NCBI RefSeq assembly: GCF_004571195.1
Contig: NZ_CP038271.1
Location: 1,687,501 to 1,751,500 of the forward strand
Direction: 5' to 3'
DNA length: 64,000 nt
Origin: Legionella geestiana
GTDB lineage: Bacteria > Pseudomonadota > Gammaproteobacteria > Legionellales > Legionellaceae
The position numbers and the translations under genes were made by a program. Numbering within the stretch: the stretch's first letter is position 1; the number at the start of each line of letters is the position of its first letter. The notes under the pieces were generated by a model. That model saw only the letters and a program-made list of their open reading frames with translations, had not been told where the DNA came from and ran no database searches. Shown here one piece after another: positions 1 to 12,952 of this stretch.

Positions 1-99
1 GAGGCGTGACTGACGGCGAATGAAGGAGCATACATGAGTATGTGACTGAGTGAGCAGGCAGGCACAACGAAAAGCAGAAAAAAAAGCCGCAGTAAAAAA
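1..99 (+). other. 16S-23S intergenic spacer, first part
   Basis: The window opens inside an rRNA operon. No 16S 3' end (anti-Shine-Dalgarno segment) is visible, so these bases are spacer between the 16S gene outside the window and tRNA-Ala. Nothing coding is seen. Confidence 0.7.
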
Positions 100-175
100 G
101 GGGTCGTAGCTCAGCTGGGAGAGCACCTGCCTTGCACGCAGGGGGTCGGGAGTTCGATCCTCCCCGGCTCCACCA
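100..175 (+). tRNA. tRNA-Ala (anticodon TGC)
   Basis: 76 bases with an acceptor stem GGGGTCG pairing with CGGCTCC, D loop, TGC anticodon in the CTTGCAC loop, the TTCGATC T-loop and an encoded CCA end. A single tRNA-Ala in the 16S-23S spacer is a common gammaproteobacterial arrangement; the tRNA-Ile often found beside it is absent here. Confidence 0.97.
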
Positions 176-346
176 TCAAACCGTAGACGGACGGATTATC
201 CTGACCCAAGAGCATCAAGGTGTTTTTGTGTCTGGAGTATCCAGAGGTTAATTAACAATTTGGCAAAGATTGAGGTACACATGCGAGCTGTTGCATTAAC
301 GTGCGATGGCGATGCGAAAGAGAGCGTATAACTTTGAGGTTTTTGA
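176..346 (+). other. tRNA-Ala to 23S spacer with pre-23S processing strand
   Basis: Non-coding spacer. Bases 262-280 (GGCAAAGATTGAGGTACAC) are complementary, with one G-U pair, to 3276-3294 downstream of 23S. This forms the long-range precursor stem that RNase III would cut. The 23S terminal helix itself pairs 346-361 with 3235-3250. Confidence 0.7.
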
Positions 347-3249
<2,903 letters not shown>

Positions 3250-3295
3250 TGAGAGACTTCAGGTAACTCTGAAACGTGTATCTCAATCTTTGCCA

Positions 3296-3313
3296 CTGCC
3301 GTGTGTACGGCAG
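3296..3313 (+). other. Hairpin between 23S and 5S
   Basis: CTGCCGT (3296-3302) pairs with ACGGCAG (3307-3313) around a four-base loop, just upstream of 5S. It is probably a processing element of the precursor. Confidence 0.5.
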
Positions 3314-3321
3314 AAGAGTTT

Positions 3322-3439
3322 TCCTGGCGACCATAGCGGTCCGGCCCCACCTGATCCCATCCCGAACTCAGAAGTGAAACGGTCCAGCGCCGATGATAGT
3401 GTGAGGTCTCCTCATGTGAAAGTAGGTCATCGCCAGGGT
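3322..3439 (+). rRNA. rrf: 5S ribosomal RNA
   Basis: About 118 bases with the 5S signatures CCACCTGATCCCAT, CCGAACTCAGAAGTGAAAC and GCGCCGATGATAGTGTGAGG. The ends TCCTGGCGA and TCGCCAGGG form the terminal helix. It lies directly after 23S in the same operon. Confidence 0.95.
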
Positions 3440-3476
3440 TTTATACTGACTGCACATGCAGTCATACACATACCTC

Positions 3477-3504
3477 AAAGCCCCTGCAAACTGCCGGGGC
3501 TTTT
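3477..3504 (+). terminator. rRNA operon terminator
   Basis: AAAGCCCC (3477-3484) pairs with GGGGCTTT (3496-3503), followed by a short T run. It is a factor-independent terminator placed 38 bases after 5S and before the tRNA cluster. Confidence 0.85.
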
Positions 3505-3525
3505 GAGTAAGTAGTACAGAAACAT

Positions 3526-3601
<76 letters not shown>

Positions 3602-3614
3602 TTTTTTTAAGAGT

Positions 3615-3638
3615 CATTGAACTTGGAAAAGTTCAATG
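3615..3638 (+). other. Perfect hairpin in tRNA spacer
   Basis: CATTGAACTT (3615-3624) and AAGTTCAATG (3629-3638) form a 10-bp perfect stem with a GGAA loop between tRNA-Thr and tRNA-Tyr. No T run follows, so it looks more like a processing or stability element than a terminator. Confidence 0.55.
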
Positions 3639-3685
3639 TCAGTATTGACATTATATGACTATTGAACGAAAATGGCGTTCTTTTT

Positions 3686-3770
<85 letters not shown>

Positions 3771-3793
3771 GTAATAACTGGTTACAGTAACAA

Positions 3794-3867
3794 GCGGGTG
3801 TAGTTCAATGGTAGAACTTCAGCCTTCCAAGCTGATAGCGTGGGTTCGATTCCCATCACCCGCTCCA
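3794..3867 (+). tRNA. tRNA-Gly (anticodon TCC)
   Basis: 74 bases with GCGGGTG acceptor pairing with CACCCGC, anticodon TCC in the CTTCCAA loop, TTCGATT T-loop and encoded CCA. Confidence 0.97.
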
Positions 3868-3914
3868 AAACGGTGGAGCCGTAACACGAAGGGCCTGGCT
3901 TTATTGTATCATTG

Positions 3915-3990
<76 letters not shown>

Positions 3991-4024
3991 CACTTAAATA
4001 ACCAATATAATGGGGGATTTTCCG

Positions 4025-5215
4025 ATGGCTAAGGAAAAATTTGACCGCACCAAACCGCACGTGAACGTTGGTACCATCGGACACGTTGACCATGGTAAAA
4101 CGACATTGACGGCTGCCATTACAACGGTGCTGGCTAAGGCGTTTGGCGGTGAAGCGCGCGCTTACGACCAGATTGACGCAGCGCCTGAAGAAAAAGCACG
4201 TGGAATTACGATTGCTACTGCGCACGTAGAGTACCAGTCCGCAAATCGTCACTACGCACACGTAGACTGCCCAGGCCACGCGGATTATGTTAAGAACATG
4301 ATCACCGGTGCCGCGCAGATGGATGGCGCTATTCTTGTTGTTTCTGCAGCTGATGGCCCTATGCCTCAGACTCGCGAACATATTCTTCTGTCCCGTCAGG
4401 TCGGTGTGCCTTACATTGTTGTGTTCCTGAACAAGGCCGACATGGTTGACGATCCAGAGCTTCTGGAACTTGTTGAGATGGAAGTGCGTGATTTGCTGAG
4501 CAGCTACGACTTCCCCGGTGACGATATTCCAATCATCGTTGGTTCTGCACTGAAAGCACTTCAGGGTGACACAAGTGATATTGGTGTGCCAGCCATTATG
4601 AAACTAGTCGAGACAATGGACAGTTACATTCCTGAGCCGACACGTGATATCGAGAAGCCTTTCCTGCTGCCAATCGAAGACGTATTCTCCATTTCCGGCC
4701 GCGGTACCGTTGTAACTGGTCGTGTTGAGAGCGGTATTGTTAAAGTGGGCGAGGAAGTTGAAATTGTAGGTATTCGTGACACACAGAAAACGACCTGTAC
4801 AGGCGTTGAGATGTTCCGAAAACTGCTTGACGAAGGTCGCGCTGGTGATAACGTAGGTGTGCTTCTGCGTGGTACGAAGCGTGATGACGTTGAGCGTGGT
4901 CAGGTACTGGCTAAGCCAGGCTCCATTAAGCCACACACAAAGTTTATAGCTGAAGTATATGTCCTTTCCAAGGACGAAGGTGGTCGACACACGCCTTTCT
5001 TCAATGGTTACCGTCCCCAGTTTTACTTCCGTACTACGGACGTAACTGGAACCTGTGACCTTCCAGAAGGTGTGGAAATGGTTATGCCTGGCGATAACGT
5101 CCAGATGACCGTTAACCTGCACTGTCCAATTGCAATGGACGACGGTCTTCGCTTCGCTATTCGTGAAGGTGGAAGAACTGTAGGTGCTGGTGTTGTCGCT
5201 AAAATCATCGAGTAA
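4025..5215 (+). CDS. tuf: Elongation factor Tu, copy 1
   Basis: 396-aa GTPase that carries aminoacyl-tRNA to the ribosomal A site. The P-loop GHVDHGKT, the DCPGH switch II motif and the NKAD guanine-specificity motif are all present, followed by the two beta-barrel domains. The start is the ATG at 4025 giving MAKEKFDRT; the ATG 15 bases upstream only adds MGDFP and has no family support. Copy 2 lies at 20393. The two differ at only three residues (I/V near residue 100, I/V near 179, D/E near 381). The first 150 or so bases are identical, while later codons differ synonymously. Confidence 0.98.
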   Translation: MAKEKFDRTKPHVNVGTIGHVDHGKTTLTAAITTVLAKAFGGEARAYDQIDAAPEEKARGITIATAHVEYQSANRHYAHVDCPGHADYVKNMITGAAQMDGAILVVSAADGPMPQTREHILLSRQVGVPYIVVFLNKADMVDDPELLELVEMEVRDLLSSYDFPGDDIPIIVGSALKALQGDTSDIGVPAIMKLVETMDSYIPEPTRDIEKPFLLPIEDVFSISGRGTVVTGRVESGIVKVGEEVEIVGIRDTQKTTCTGVEMFRKLLDEGRAGDNVGVLLRGTKRDDVERGQVLAKPGSIKPHTKFIAEVYVLSKDEGGRHTPFFNGYRPQFYFRTTDVTGTCDLPEGVEMVMPGDNVQMTVNLHCPIAMDDGLRFAIREGGRTVGAGVVAKIIE

Positions 5216-5227
5216 GCGTTAGTGGTG

Positions 5228-5249
5228 GTGGGGTCCTTGCGGGCCCCAC
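5228..5249 (+). terminator. Hairpin after tuf
   Basis: GTGGGGTCC (5228-5236) pairs with GGGCCCCAC (5241-5249) between tuf and tRNA-Trp. There is no T run, so it may be a weak terminator or a tRNA-processing structure. Confidence 0.4.
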
Positions 5250-5259
5250 ATGTAAGAAC

Positions 5260-5335
5260 AGGCCAGTAGCTCAATTGGCAGAGTGGCGGTCTCCAAAACC
5301 GCAGGTTGGGGGTTCGATCCCCTCCTGGCCTGCCA
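5260..5335 (+). tRNA. tRNA-Trp (anticodon CCA)
   Basis: 76 bases with AGGCCAG acceptor pairing with CTGGCCT, anticodon CCA in the CTCCAAA loop, TTCGATC T-loop and encoded CCA end. It sits 22 bases upstream of secE, as in many gammaproteobacteria. Confidence 0.97.
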
Positions 5336-5357
5336 ACTTTATGAAACTAAGAATACA

Positions 5358-5720
5358 ATGAAAGATGAAGTCGCTAAGCCCGTCCAGATAACAGCGTGGT
5401 TTGCTATAGTTCTCGTAACAGTTGGCGCATTCTTTGGAACGTATTATTACCATTTTTCCGGTCCGATTAAAGCGTTGGTCTGGATTGTCTGGCTGGTTGC
5501 GATTCTTGGATTTGGTTACTTTACCAGTCAGGGACGCAGTGCGTGGGCATTCTCTAAAGAAGCAAAGGCGGAACTTGATAAAGTCGTCTGGCCTACCCGA
5601 CCTGAAACAGTACAGACAACATCAATCGTAATGGTTATGGTGGCTGTTACCGGGTTTGCGCTGTGGGGCGTTGACTCCATAGTGATTTGGGTCATCAGCA
5701 AGTTAACACAATTGGGTTGA
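5358..5720 (+). CDS. secE: Preprotein translocase subunit SecE
   Basis: 120-aa inner-membrane subunit that stabilises SecY in the Sec channel. Two N-terminal hydrophobic segments (about residues 15-35 and 38-55) precede the conserved cytoplasmic amphipathic helix with [19 protein letters not shown] and the last membrane span. The three-span form matches the E. coli type. I chose ATG 5358 ([10 protein letters not shown]); the open frame upstream runs into tRNA-Trp and is not coding. It is followed by nusG after seven bases, the usual pair. Confidence 0.95.
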   Translation: MKDEVAKPVQITAWFAIVLVTVGAFFGTYYYHFSGPIKALVWIVWLVAILGFGYFTSQGRSAWAFSKEAKAELDKVVWPTRPETVQTTSIVMVMVAVTGFALWGVDSIVIWVISKLTQLG

Positions 5721-5727
5721 TAATTAC

Positions 5728-6273
5728 GTGGAAGACAAAAAGACCAAACAGTGGTACGTGGTACATGCCTACTCAGGGTATGAGAATTTTGTCATGCGCG
5801 AAATTCGTTCGAGGGTTCAGCATCAAAGCCTTGAAGACAGAATTGGTGAAGTTGTAGTGCCATCCGAAGAAGTCGTTGAGATGCGTGCTGGACAAAAACG
5901 CAAAAGTACACGCAAATTTTTCCCGGGTTACGTGCTCGTACATATGGTCATGGACGATGAAACATGGCATATGATTCGAAAAATTCCAAGAGTACTTGGT
6001 TTTATCGGCGGCACGAGCCAAACGCCTACGCCAATCACCGATAAAGAAGCTAATGCAATCATGCAGCGTGTTGAAGAAGGCGTTACTAAGCCGAGGCCAA
6101 AAGTATTGTTTGAGCCTGGCGAGGTTGTTCGTGTCAAAGAAGGTCCTTTCGTTGATTTTAACGGTGTAGTAGAAGAAGTAAACTACGAGAAAAGCCGTCT
6201 TCGTGTTGCCGTACTGATTTTTGGACGCTCAACACCAGTAGAACTTGAATTCAGTCAAGTCGAAAAAGCGTAA
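5728..6273 (+). CDS. nusG: Transcription termination/antitermination factor NusG
   Basis: 181 aa, starting with GTG. The N-terminal NGN domain begins with [13 protein letters not shown] and binds RNA polymerase; it includes the FFPGYVLV core. The C-terminal KOW domain ([14 protein letters not shown]) contacts Rho or ribosomal S10. Length matches the E. coli protein. It is coupled to secE by a seven-base gap. Confidence 0.97.
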   Translation: MEDKKTKQWYVVHAYSGYENFVMREIRSRVQHQSLEDRIGEVVVPSEEVVEMRAGQKRKSTRKFFPGYVLVHMVMDDETWHMIRKIPRVLGFIGGTSQTPTPITDKEANAIMQRVEEGVTKPRPKVLFEPGEVVRVKEGPFVDFNGVVEEVNYEKSRLRVAVLIFGRSTPVELEFSQVEKA

Positions 6274-6391
6274 AAACGAAAGTCACTCGTTCAGTGTCAG
6301 CGGCTAAAAACCGATTTCGTATTGTGAGGACACGCGCCTCAGTGTATTTCAGATGCAGCCGCTTTTGCAGTTGCATTCTGAAGCAAGGGGA

Positions 6392-6429
6392 GCACTCTGT
6401 CATAACACCATAATGTTGTTACAGAGTGC
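6392..6429 (+). promoter_or_regulatory. rplK leader hairpin
   Basis: GCACTCTGT (6392-6400) pairs perfectly with ACAGAGTGC (6421-6429), with further AACA/TGTT pairing inside. It lies in the 181-base nusG-rplK gap, 25 bases before rplK. In E. coli ribosomal protein L1 represses the L11-L1 mRNA near here. That this hairpin serves L1 binding is inference. Confidence 0.45.
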
Positions 6430-6454
6430 GACAGTTACCCATCAGGAGTATAAA

Positions 6455-6889
6455 ATGGCAAAAAAAGTAGATGGTTATATTAAGCTGCAGATCCCTGCAG
6501 GTAAAGCAAACCCAAGTCCACCAGTTGGACCGGCACTCGGTCAACGTGGTGTGAATATCATGGAATTTTGTAAAGCGTTCAATGCGTACACACAAAGTTT
6601 TGAACAAGGCCTTCCGACGCCTGTAGTAATAACCGTGTACAGCGATAGAAGCTTTACTTTTATCACTAAAACCCCTCCGGCATCTGTACTGCTGAAAAAA
6701 GCAGCCAATATCCAAAGCGGCAGCAGCAATCCCAATACTAAGAAGGTCGCTACACTCAAGCGCGCTGATCTTGAAGCCATTGCTAAAACAAAGGCTCCTG
6801 ATCTTACTGCGGCTGATCTTGAGGCTGCCGTACGAACCATCGCTGGCACCGCGCGCAGCATGGGTATCGAAGTTGAAGATTTGGTCTAG
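6455..6889 (+). CDS. rplK: 50S ribosomal protein L11
   Basis: 144 aa, base of the GTPase-associated stalk. The start ATG 6455 ([16 protein letters not shown]) follows the Shine-Dalgarno AGGAG. The N-terminal domain has [19 protein letters not shown], and the C-terminal RNA-binding domain ends in [13 protein letters not shown]. It begins the rplKA pair and is separated from nusG by a leader with a strong hairpin. Confidence 0.98.
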   Translation: MAKKVDGYIKLQIPAGKANPSPPVGPALGQRGVNIMEFCKAFNAYTQSFEQGLPTPVVITVYSDRSFTFITKTPPASVLLKKAANIQSGSSNPNTKKVATLKRADLEAIAKTKAPDLTAADLEAAVRTIAGTARSMGIEVEDLV

Positions 6890-6898
6890 GGGATAACC

Positions 6899-7591
6899 AT
6901 GTCATTGAGCAAAAAACAACAGAAAATTCGTGAGCGCGTAAAGCCCGCACAGCTTTATCCTGTGAATGAAGCAATCACTATTGTACAGGAATTTGCCAGC
7001 ACTAAATGGGATGAAAGCCTTGATATCAGTGTAAATCTTGGTATTGATGCTCGTAAATCCGACCAGGGAGTACGTGGTTCAACCAACCTTCCCAAGGGAA
7101 CTGGTAAAACTGTTCGAGTTGCCGTGTTTGCACAAGGTGAAAACGCAGAAAAGGCACGAGCAGCTGGTGCTGACAGAGTGGGCTTTGAGGACCTCGCCGA
7201 AGAGATGAAAGCGGGTAACCTTGATTACAGTGTTGTAATAGCAACACCTGATGCCATGCGTGTCGTAGGTCAGCTTGGACAAATTCTTGGTCCACGTGGT
7301 TTGATGCCTAACCCAAAGGTTGGAACCGTAACCATGAACGTTGAGGCCGCTGTTCGTGATGCCAAATCTGGACAGGTTCGCTACCGTAACGACAAGAATG
7401 GCATTATTCACACGTCCATTGGTAAAGTGAAGTTCAGTGCTGAAGATATTCTTGAGAATATTGCCGCACTGATTACTGATCTTAGAAAGCACAAGCCCGC
7501 TTCTGCAAAAGGAATCTACATAAAGAAAGTAACCCTTTCATCAACGCAGGGTGCAGGTGTACCGGTTGATTTGTCTACTCTACCAGTGTAG
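6899..7591 (+). CDS. rplA: 50S ribosomal protein L1
   Basis: 230 aa. L1 binds 23S helices 76-78 and, in E. coli, represses its own operon. It contains [15 protein letters not shown] and the family hallmark [16 protein letters not shown]. It starts nine bases after rplK stops. Length is normal for the family. Confidence 0.98.
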   Translation: MSLSKKQQKIRERVKPAQLYPVNEAITIVQEFASTKWDESLDISVNLGIDARKSDQGVRGSTNLPKGTGKTVRVAVFAQGENAEKARAAGADRVGFEDLAEEMKAGNLDYSVVIATPDAMRVVGQLGQILGPRGLMPNPKVGTVTMNVEAAVRDAKSGQVRYRNDKNGIIHTSIGKVKFSAEDILENIAALITDLRKHKPASAKGIYIKKVTLSSTQGAGVPVDLSTLPV

Positions 7592-7611
7592 AATATCTAC
7601 CCATTTCAAGA

Positions 7612-7745
7612 AGTATTCGCGGCATGGACTCCGGTTCATTGCCGTCGAAGACCGCAGGTGCGAACGCTTAATATCCTGCGCAGACGGTGAACCGACTCCA
7701 GATTTCTGCGGGCCGGCCACCATAACGGACAAATCCTTGTGATTT
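7612..7745 (+). promoter_or_regulatory. L10 leader (rplJ mRNA)
   Basis: Bases such as CCGGTTCATTGCCGTC, AAGACCGCAGGTG and CCTGCGCAGACGGTGAACCG match the known gammaproteobacterial L10 leader. CCGGTTCA and GCCGTC pair with GACGG and TGAACCG to form the two-branched structure to which L10(L12)4 binds to repress rplJL. The region sits in the 178-base gap before rplJ. Confidence 0.8.
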
Positions 7746-7769
7746 GTACACAGTAAGGAGGTCAGTAAC

Positions 7770-8294
7770 GTGACGATAACACTGGCTGCAAAAAAAGCCG
7801 TAGTAGAGGAAGTGTCAGCAGTTGCTTCCAAGGCTATCTCAGCAGTAGTTGCTGATTACCGTGGTTTAACTGTTAACCAAATGAGCCAGTTGCGTACCAA
7901 GGCACGCGAATCCGGTGTTTACATGCGAGTTGTGCGGAATACTCTTGCACGAAGAGCATTTGAAAACACAGATTTATCCTGCCTTAGTGATAAACTGGTT
8001 GGTCCGTTGTTTATTGCGCTTTCACTGGAAGCCCCAAGTGATGCAGCGCGATTGCTTAAAGACCACATCAAGACATTTGAGAAACTTGAAGTCAAAGCAC
8101 TTTGTGTTGGTAAGGATGTATATGGTCCTGAACAGCTTGACGCTGTGGCCAGTCTGCCTACCAAAAACGAAGCGATTGCCAAGCTTATGTATGCACTTAA
8201 AGCTCCTGTCGAGAAGCTGGTACGTACTATGGCTGAGCCGCATACAAAATTCGTACGCACAGTGGCAGCCCTCAAGGATCAAAAAGAAGCTTAA
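7770..8294 (+). CDS. rplJ: 50S ribosomal protein L10
   Basis: 174 aa, GTG start after a TAAGGAGG ribosome-binding site. It anchors L7/L12 dimers on the ribosome through its C-terminal helix. ADYRGLTVNQMSQLR and RVVRNTLARRAF are conserved features of the N-terminal 23S-binding domain. It is a little longer than the E. coli protein (165 aa). The preceding leader carries its autoregulatory site. Confidence 0.97.
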   Translation: MTITLAAKKAVVEEVSAVASKAISAVVADYRGLTVNQMSQLRTKARESGVYMRVVRNTLARRAFENTDLSCLSDKLVGPLFIALSLEAPSDAARLLKDHIKTFEKLEVKALCVGKDVYGPEQLDAVASLPTKNEAIAKLMYALKAPVEKLVRTMAEPHTKFVRTVAALKDQKEA

Positions 8295-8333
8295 ACCACG
8301 ATTCAATCAATACATTTTTACCAGGAGCTGAAT

Positions 8334-8711
8334 ATGACTATGTCTGCACAGGATTTCGTAAAAGAAATCGGCAAGAAAAGCGTTATGGAAATCGTTGAAA
8401 TTATTAAATTAATGGAAGAAGAGTTTGGTGTTACTGCTGCTGCTCCAGTTGCAGTTGCAGCGCCTGGCGCTGCTGCTGGTGCTGCACCCGCAGAAGAGCA
8501 AACCGAATTCAACGTCATCATGACATCTTTCGGCGATAACAAAGTTAACGTGATTAAAGTCATCCGTGCAATCACCGGTCTGGGCCTGAAAGAAGCCAAA
8601 GACCTCGTTGAAGGTGCGCCTTCAACTGTGAAGGAAGGCGTTTCCAAGGACGAAGCGGCTGACATCAAAAAGCAACTTGAAGAAGCTGGCGCTAAAGTAG
8701 ACGTTAAATAA
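8334..8711 (+). CDS. rplL: 50S ribosomal protein L7/L12
   Basis: 125 aa stalk protein that recruits translational GTPases. It has the N-terminal dimerisation helix, an Ala/Pro/Gly hinge (about residues 37-52) and the globular C-terminal domain with [20 protein letters not shown]. The start could be the ATG at 8334 or the second ATG at 8340; AGGAG spacing suits the first. Confidence 0.97.
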   Translation: MTMSAQDFVKEIGKKSVMEIVEIIKLMEEEFGVTAAAPVAVAAPGAAAGAAPAEEQTEFNVIMTSFGDNKVNVIKVIRAITGLGLKEAKDLVEGAPSTVKEGVSKDEAADIKKQLEEAGAKVDVK

Positions 8712-8732
8712 CGAATCTACATGTAAGCTTTG

Positions 8733-8762
8733 AAACCCGGCCATGTTTTCATGGCTGGGTTT
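8733..8762 (+). terminator. rplL-rpoB attenuator hairpin
   Basis: AAACCCGGCCATG (8733-8745) pairs with CATGGCTGGGTTT (8750-8762), 13 bp with one G-U pair and a TTTT loop. It sits between rplL and rpoB where E. coli has an attenuator and an RNase III site, so it likely lowers rpoBC expression relative to the ribosomal proteins. Confidence 0.75.
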
Positions 8763-8801
8763 ACGTGTTTGAAAACATCGATAAATTACAGAGGAAATCC
8801 C

Positions 8802-11800
8802 ATGGCAGTTGCAGAAGCTAACCCTCAATATTCACATGCTGAGAAAAAACGATTTCGCAAAAGCTTTGGCAAACAGGCGGATATTATGGGCATTCCAAAT
8901 CTGCTCGATATCCAGCTGAAATCCTACAGGGATTTTCTGCAGGTAGACGCTGACAATGTTGATCTGACGAAAACAGGTCTTCATGCAGCATTCGCTTCCG
9001 TATTTCCCATTGTGAGTTTTTCCGGCAACGCACGCCTCGAATACGTATCCTACAGGCTGGGTGAACCCGCTTTTGACGTCCGAGAGTGTAAGCTTCGCGG
9101 ACTCACTTATTCAGCGCCTCTGCGCGTTAAAATTCGTCTGGTCGTACTTGATAAGGATGCACCAGGTGATGAAAAACCCGTCAAGGACATTCGTGAACAG
9201 GATGTGTTCATGGGTGAAATTCCGTTAATGACAGATGTAGGTACCTTTGTCGTCAACGGTACTGAGCGGGTCGTTGTGTCACAGCTTCATCGCTCTCCTG
9301 GCGTTATATTTGAACACGATCGCGGTAAAACGCACTCCTCAGGCAAGCTTTTATATTCAGCGCGTATTATTCCCTACCGTGGATCGTGGCTCGACTTTGA
9401 ATTTGATCCTAAAGATTGCCTCTTTGTTCGCATTGACCGTCGCCGCAAACTGCCAGTCACCGTGTTGCTTCGCTCGCTTGGCTACGAAACTGAACAGATT
9501 CTTGCTGAATTCTTCGAAACGACGGTTTGCCGTTACAGCATGGGCGAATACCACATTGATTTAATTCCCTCGAGGCTTCGAGGTGAAATTGCATCTTTCA
9601 ACATCGTTATTCCCGAAACCGGCGAGCTGGTTGTTGAGGAAGGTCGTCGAATTACGGCACGACACATTAAAATGCTTGAAAAAGCAAACATGAAGGATTT
9701 ACGCGTTCCGCGAGAATATCTTCTTGGAAAAACACTTGCCAAAAACTGTATTGATGCGTCGACAGGCGAAATGCTGGCGAAGGCCAACGATGAATTGACC
9801 GATGATTTACTAAGCAGCCTGGTGTCTCACGGCATCAACCAGTTTGAAGTCATTTACACTAACGATCTTGATCACGGTTCCTATATTTCAGATACCTTAA
9901 AATCTGACTCTTCCACCAGCCAGCTTGAAGCACTGGTAGAAATTTACCGAATGATGCGACCTGGTGAGCCGCCAACTAGAGAGGCTGCTGAGACACTCTT
10001 TAAAAACCTGTTTTTTGCAGAAGACAGGTACGACCTTTCTGCTGTCGGGCGGATGAAATTTAATCGACGTGTTGGCCGTAAAGAAGATACCGGCCCCGGT
10101 ACACTCACCAAAGAAGATATTCTTGCGGTCATTAAGACGCTGATTGATATTCGTAACGGCGTAGGCATGGTTGATGACATCGACCACCTTGGTAACCGTC
10201 GAGTGCGCAGTGTTGGTGAAATGGCCGAAAACCAGTTCCGCGTGGGCCTTGTACGCGTTGAGCGAGCTGTTAAGGAGCGGCTAAGTCTTGCAGAATCCGA
10301 GAATCTGATGCCACAGGATCTCGTTAACGCAAAACCCGTTTCTGCAGCTGTTAAGGAATTTTTTGGTTCAAGCCAGCTGTCGCAATTTATGGATCAGGTG
10401 AACCCTCTGTCAGGTGTAACGCATAAACGACGCGTCTCAGCACTTGGACCAGGCGGTCTTACCCGTGAGCGTGCAGGTTTTGAGGTACGGGACGTTCACA
10501 CTACACACTATGGTCGCGTGTGCCCGATTGAAACGCCTGAAGGGCCAAACATCGGTCTGATAAATTCGTTATCAGTGTATGCGCGCACAAACGAGTACGG
10601 ATTCATTGAAACCCCGTGCCGTAGAGTTGTTGATGGTCGTGTAACCGATACGATTGAATACCTTTCAGCGATTGAAGAGGTCGATCAGTACATTGCACAA
10701 TCCAGTGTTCCAGTAGATGCAAATGGAACCATCCTTGCCGATTTGGTTCCCTGTCGACATCAGAACGAATTTTCGCTGACTACGCCCGACAAGATTAACT
10801 ACATGGATATTTCGCCGAAGCAGATTGTCTCTGTAGCGGCTTCTCTTATTCCATTCCTTGAGCACGATGACGCGAACCGCGCGTTGATGGGCTCGAACAT
10901 GCAACGACAGGCCGTACCAACACTTCGTTCTGAGAAACCTCTCGTAGGTACAGGTATGGAGCGCACGGTTGCGTCTGACTCAGGCGTTGCTGTAGTTGCG
11001 CGTCGTGGTGGAGTGATTGATCTTGTGGATGCCTCGCGTATCGTTGTTCGTGTAAACGATGACGAAACAGTTGCCGGCGAAGCCGGGGTTGATATTTACA
11101 ACCTGACTAAGTACTTCCGCTCGAATCAGGACACCTCAATCAACCAGCGTCCCATCGTTTCTACAGGTGACAAGATTTCCAGGGGAGATATTCTCGCCGA
11201 CGGACCCTGTACGGATATGGGTGAGCTTGCTCTTGGACAAAACCTTCTTGTGGCGTTTATGCCATGGAACGGCTACAACTTTGAGGACTCCATCCTTCTG
11301 TCAGAGCGTATTGTTCAAGACGATCGCTTCACTACGATTCATATCGAAGAGTTAACCTGTATTGCACGCGACACCAAGCTTGGTACAGAAGAAATTACGT
11401 CTGACATTCCTAACGTTGGTGAATCGGCACTGGCAAGCCTTGATGAGTCGGGGGTAGTCTATATTGGTGCAGAAGTTTCAGCCGGTGATATTCTCGTTGG
11501 TAAAGTGACTCCTAAAGGGGAAACACAGCTTACTCCCGAGGAAAAACTGCTGCGCGCCATATTCGGTGAAAAAGCTTCTGACGTAAAAGACTCATCCCTG
11601 CGTGTTCCTTCAGGCATGAATGGTACCGTTATTGATGTTCAGGTTTTCACACGTGACGGTCTTGAGAAAGATGCGCGTGCCAGAAGCATTGAAGAAGAGC
11701 ATCTTGCCCGCGTGCGTAAGGATCTTGTAGATGAGCGCCGTATCCGTGAAGAAGATATTTATCAACGCGCGAATGCACTGCTTCTTGGCAAGGTTGCAAC

Positions 11801-12908
11801 CGGTGGGCCAGGCAGTCTGAAACCAGGCAGTGTGGTTGAAGCCGCATACCTCAACAAGCTTGAGCGTGAAAAATGGTTTGACGTGCGTCTTGAAGACGAT
11901 ACATGCAGCCAGCAGCTTGAAAAATTGTCACAGCAGCTTGAATTGCTTGGCAAGGAAATGGAAAAGCGTTTTAACGATAACCGTAAAAAAATCATTCAGG
12001 GCGATGATCTCGCTCCGGGTGTACTGAAGATTGTTAAGGTGTATCTGGCTGTAAAACGTCGTATCCAGCCTGGTGACAAGATGGCAGGTCGTCACGGTAA
12101 CAAAGGGGTAATTTCTATTGTTGTACCAGTAGAAGACATGCCTCATATGGAAGATGGCACACCAGTTGACATCGTATTGAACCCGCTTGGTGTTCCGTCC
12201 CGTATGAACATCGGCCAGGTGCTGGAAACTCACCTTGGTCTTGCTGCCAAGGGATTAGGGCTTCGCATAGGACGTTACCTGGACGAGAAAGCCAGCGTAA
12301 AAGAAATTCGGCAGTTTCTTGACAAGATATACAACCACGACGGCATGAAACGCGTGAAGCTTGATACGCTCAATGATGAAGAAATCTTAGAGCTTGCCAA
12401 TAATCTGCGTGCCGGCGTGCCGATGGCAACCCCAGTGTTTGACGGCGCCTCTGAGGCAGAAATCAAGGCAATGCTTAAGCTTGCCGAAATGCCAGAAGAC
12501 GGTAAGACGGTGCTTATCGATGGTCGTACTGGCAGACAATTCGACAATCCGGTAACGGTTGGCTACATGTATATGCTGAAACTTAATCACCTCGTTGACG
12601 ACAAAATGCACGCCCGTTCTACCGGCTCATACAGTCTCGTTACGCAGCAGCCACTTGGTGGTAAAGCACAGTTTGGTGGTCAGCGTTTCGGGGAGATGGA
12701 AGTGTGGGCGCTTGAAGCGTACGGTGCGGCATATACGTTGCAGGAAATGCTAACCGTCAAGTCAGACGATGTTGGAGGTCGAACCAAGATTTACAAAAAC
12801 ATTGTGGATGGTGATCACCGCATGGATCCGGGCATGCCAGAGTCCTTCAACGTACTGTTGAAAGAGATACGGGCACTGGGCATTGATATTGAGCTTGGTC
12901 ACGATTAA
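8802..12908 (+). CDS. rpoB: RNA polymerase subunit beta
   Basis: 1368 aa. The start ATG 8802 ([20 protein letters not shown]) follows GAGGAAATCC. The frame upstream overlaps the attenuator hairpin and is not used. The rifampicin pocket reads [20 protein letters not shown]. Compared with E. coli, position N518 is V and E523 is G, while D516, H526 and S531 equivalents are conserved. HGNKGVIS and the C-terminal [20 protein letters not shown] are intact. The rpoC gene follows after 44 bases. Confidence 0.98.
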   Translation: MAVAEANPQYSHAEKKRFRKSFGKQADIMGIPNLLDIQLKSYRDFLQVDADNVDLTKTGLHAAFASVFPIVSFSGNARLEYVSYRLGEPAFDVRECKLRGLTYSAPLRVKIRLVVLDKDAPGDEKPVKDIREQDVFMGEIPLMTDVGTFVVNGTERVVVSQLHRSPGVIFEHDRGKTHSSGKLLYSARIIPYRGSWLDFEFDPKDCLFVRIDRRRKLPVTVLLRSLGYETEQILAEFFETTVCRYSMGEYHIDLIPSRLRGEIASFNIVIPETGELVVEEGRRITARHIKMLEKANMKDLRVPREYLLGKTLAKNCIDASTGEMLAKANDELTDDLLSSLVSHGINQFEVIYTNDLDHGSYISDTLKSDSSTSQLEALVEIYRMMRPGEPPTREAAETLFKNLFFAEDRYDLSAVGRMKFNRRVGRKEDTGPGTLTKEDILAVIKTLIDIRNGVGMVDDIDHLGNRRVRSVGEMAENQFRVGLVRVERAVKERLSLAESENLMPQDLVNAKPVSAAVKEFFGSSQLSQFMDQVNPLSGVTHKRRVSALGPGGLTRERAGFEVRDVHTTHYGRVCPIETPEGPNIGLINSLSVYARTNEYGFIETPCRRVVDGRVTDTIEYLSAIEEVDQYIAQSSVPVDANGTILADLVPCRHQNEFSLTTPDKINYMDISPKQIVSVAASLIPFLEHDDANRALMGSNMQRQAVPTLRSEKPLVGTGMERTVASDSGVAVVARRGGVIDLVDASRIVVRVNDDETVAGEAGVDIYNLTKYFRSNQDTSINQRPIVSTGDKISRGDILADGPCTDMGELALGQNLLVAFMPWNGYNFEDSILLSERIVQDDRFTTIHIEELTCIARDTKLGTEEITSDIPNVGESALASLDESGVVYIGAEVSAGDILVGKVTPKGETQLTPEEKLLRAIFGEKASDVKDSSLRVPSGMNGTVIDVQVFTRDGLEKDARARSIEEEHLARVRKDLVDERRIREEDIYQRANALLLGKVATGGPGSLKPGSVVEAAYLNKLEREKWFDVRLEDDTCSQQLEKLSQQLELLGKEMEKRFNDNRKKIIQGDDLAPGVLKIVKVYLAVKRRIQPGDKMAGRHGNKGVISIVVPVEDMPHMEDGTPVDIVLNPLGVPSRMNIGQVLETHLGLAAKGLGLRIGRYLDEKASVKEIRQFLDKIYNHDGMKRVKLDTLNDEEILELANNLRAGVPMATPVFDGASEAEIKAMLKLAEMPEDGKTVLIDGRTGRQFDNPVTVGYMYMLKLNHLVDDKMHARSTGSYSLVTQQPLGGKAQFGGQRFGEMEVWALEAYGAAYTLQEMLTVKSDDVGGRTKIYKNIVDGDHRMDPGMPESFNVLLKEIRALGIDIELGHD

Positions 12909-12952
12909 GCGGATGAGAACATTCAGACTAACACATTTTTGGAGATACAGAC

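Noticed and set aside
3645-3650. TTGACA between tRNA-Thr and tRNA-Tyr as a promoter
   Set aside because: No acceptable -10 sequence at 16-18 bases downstream, so I do not call a promoter.
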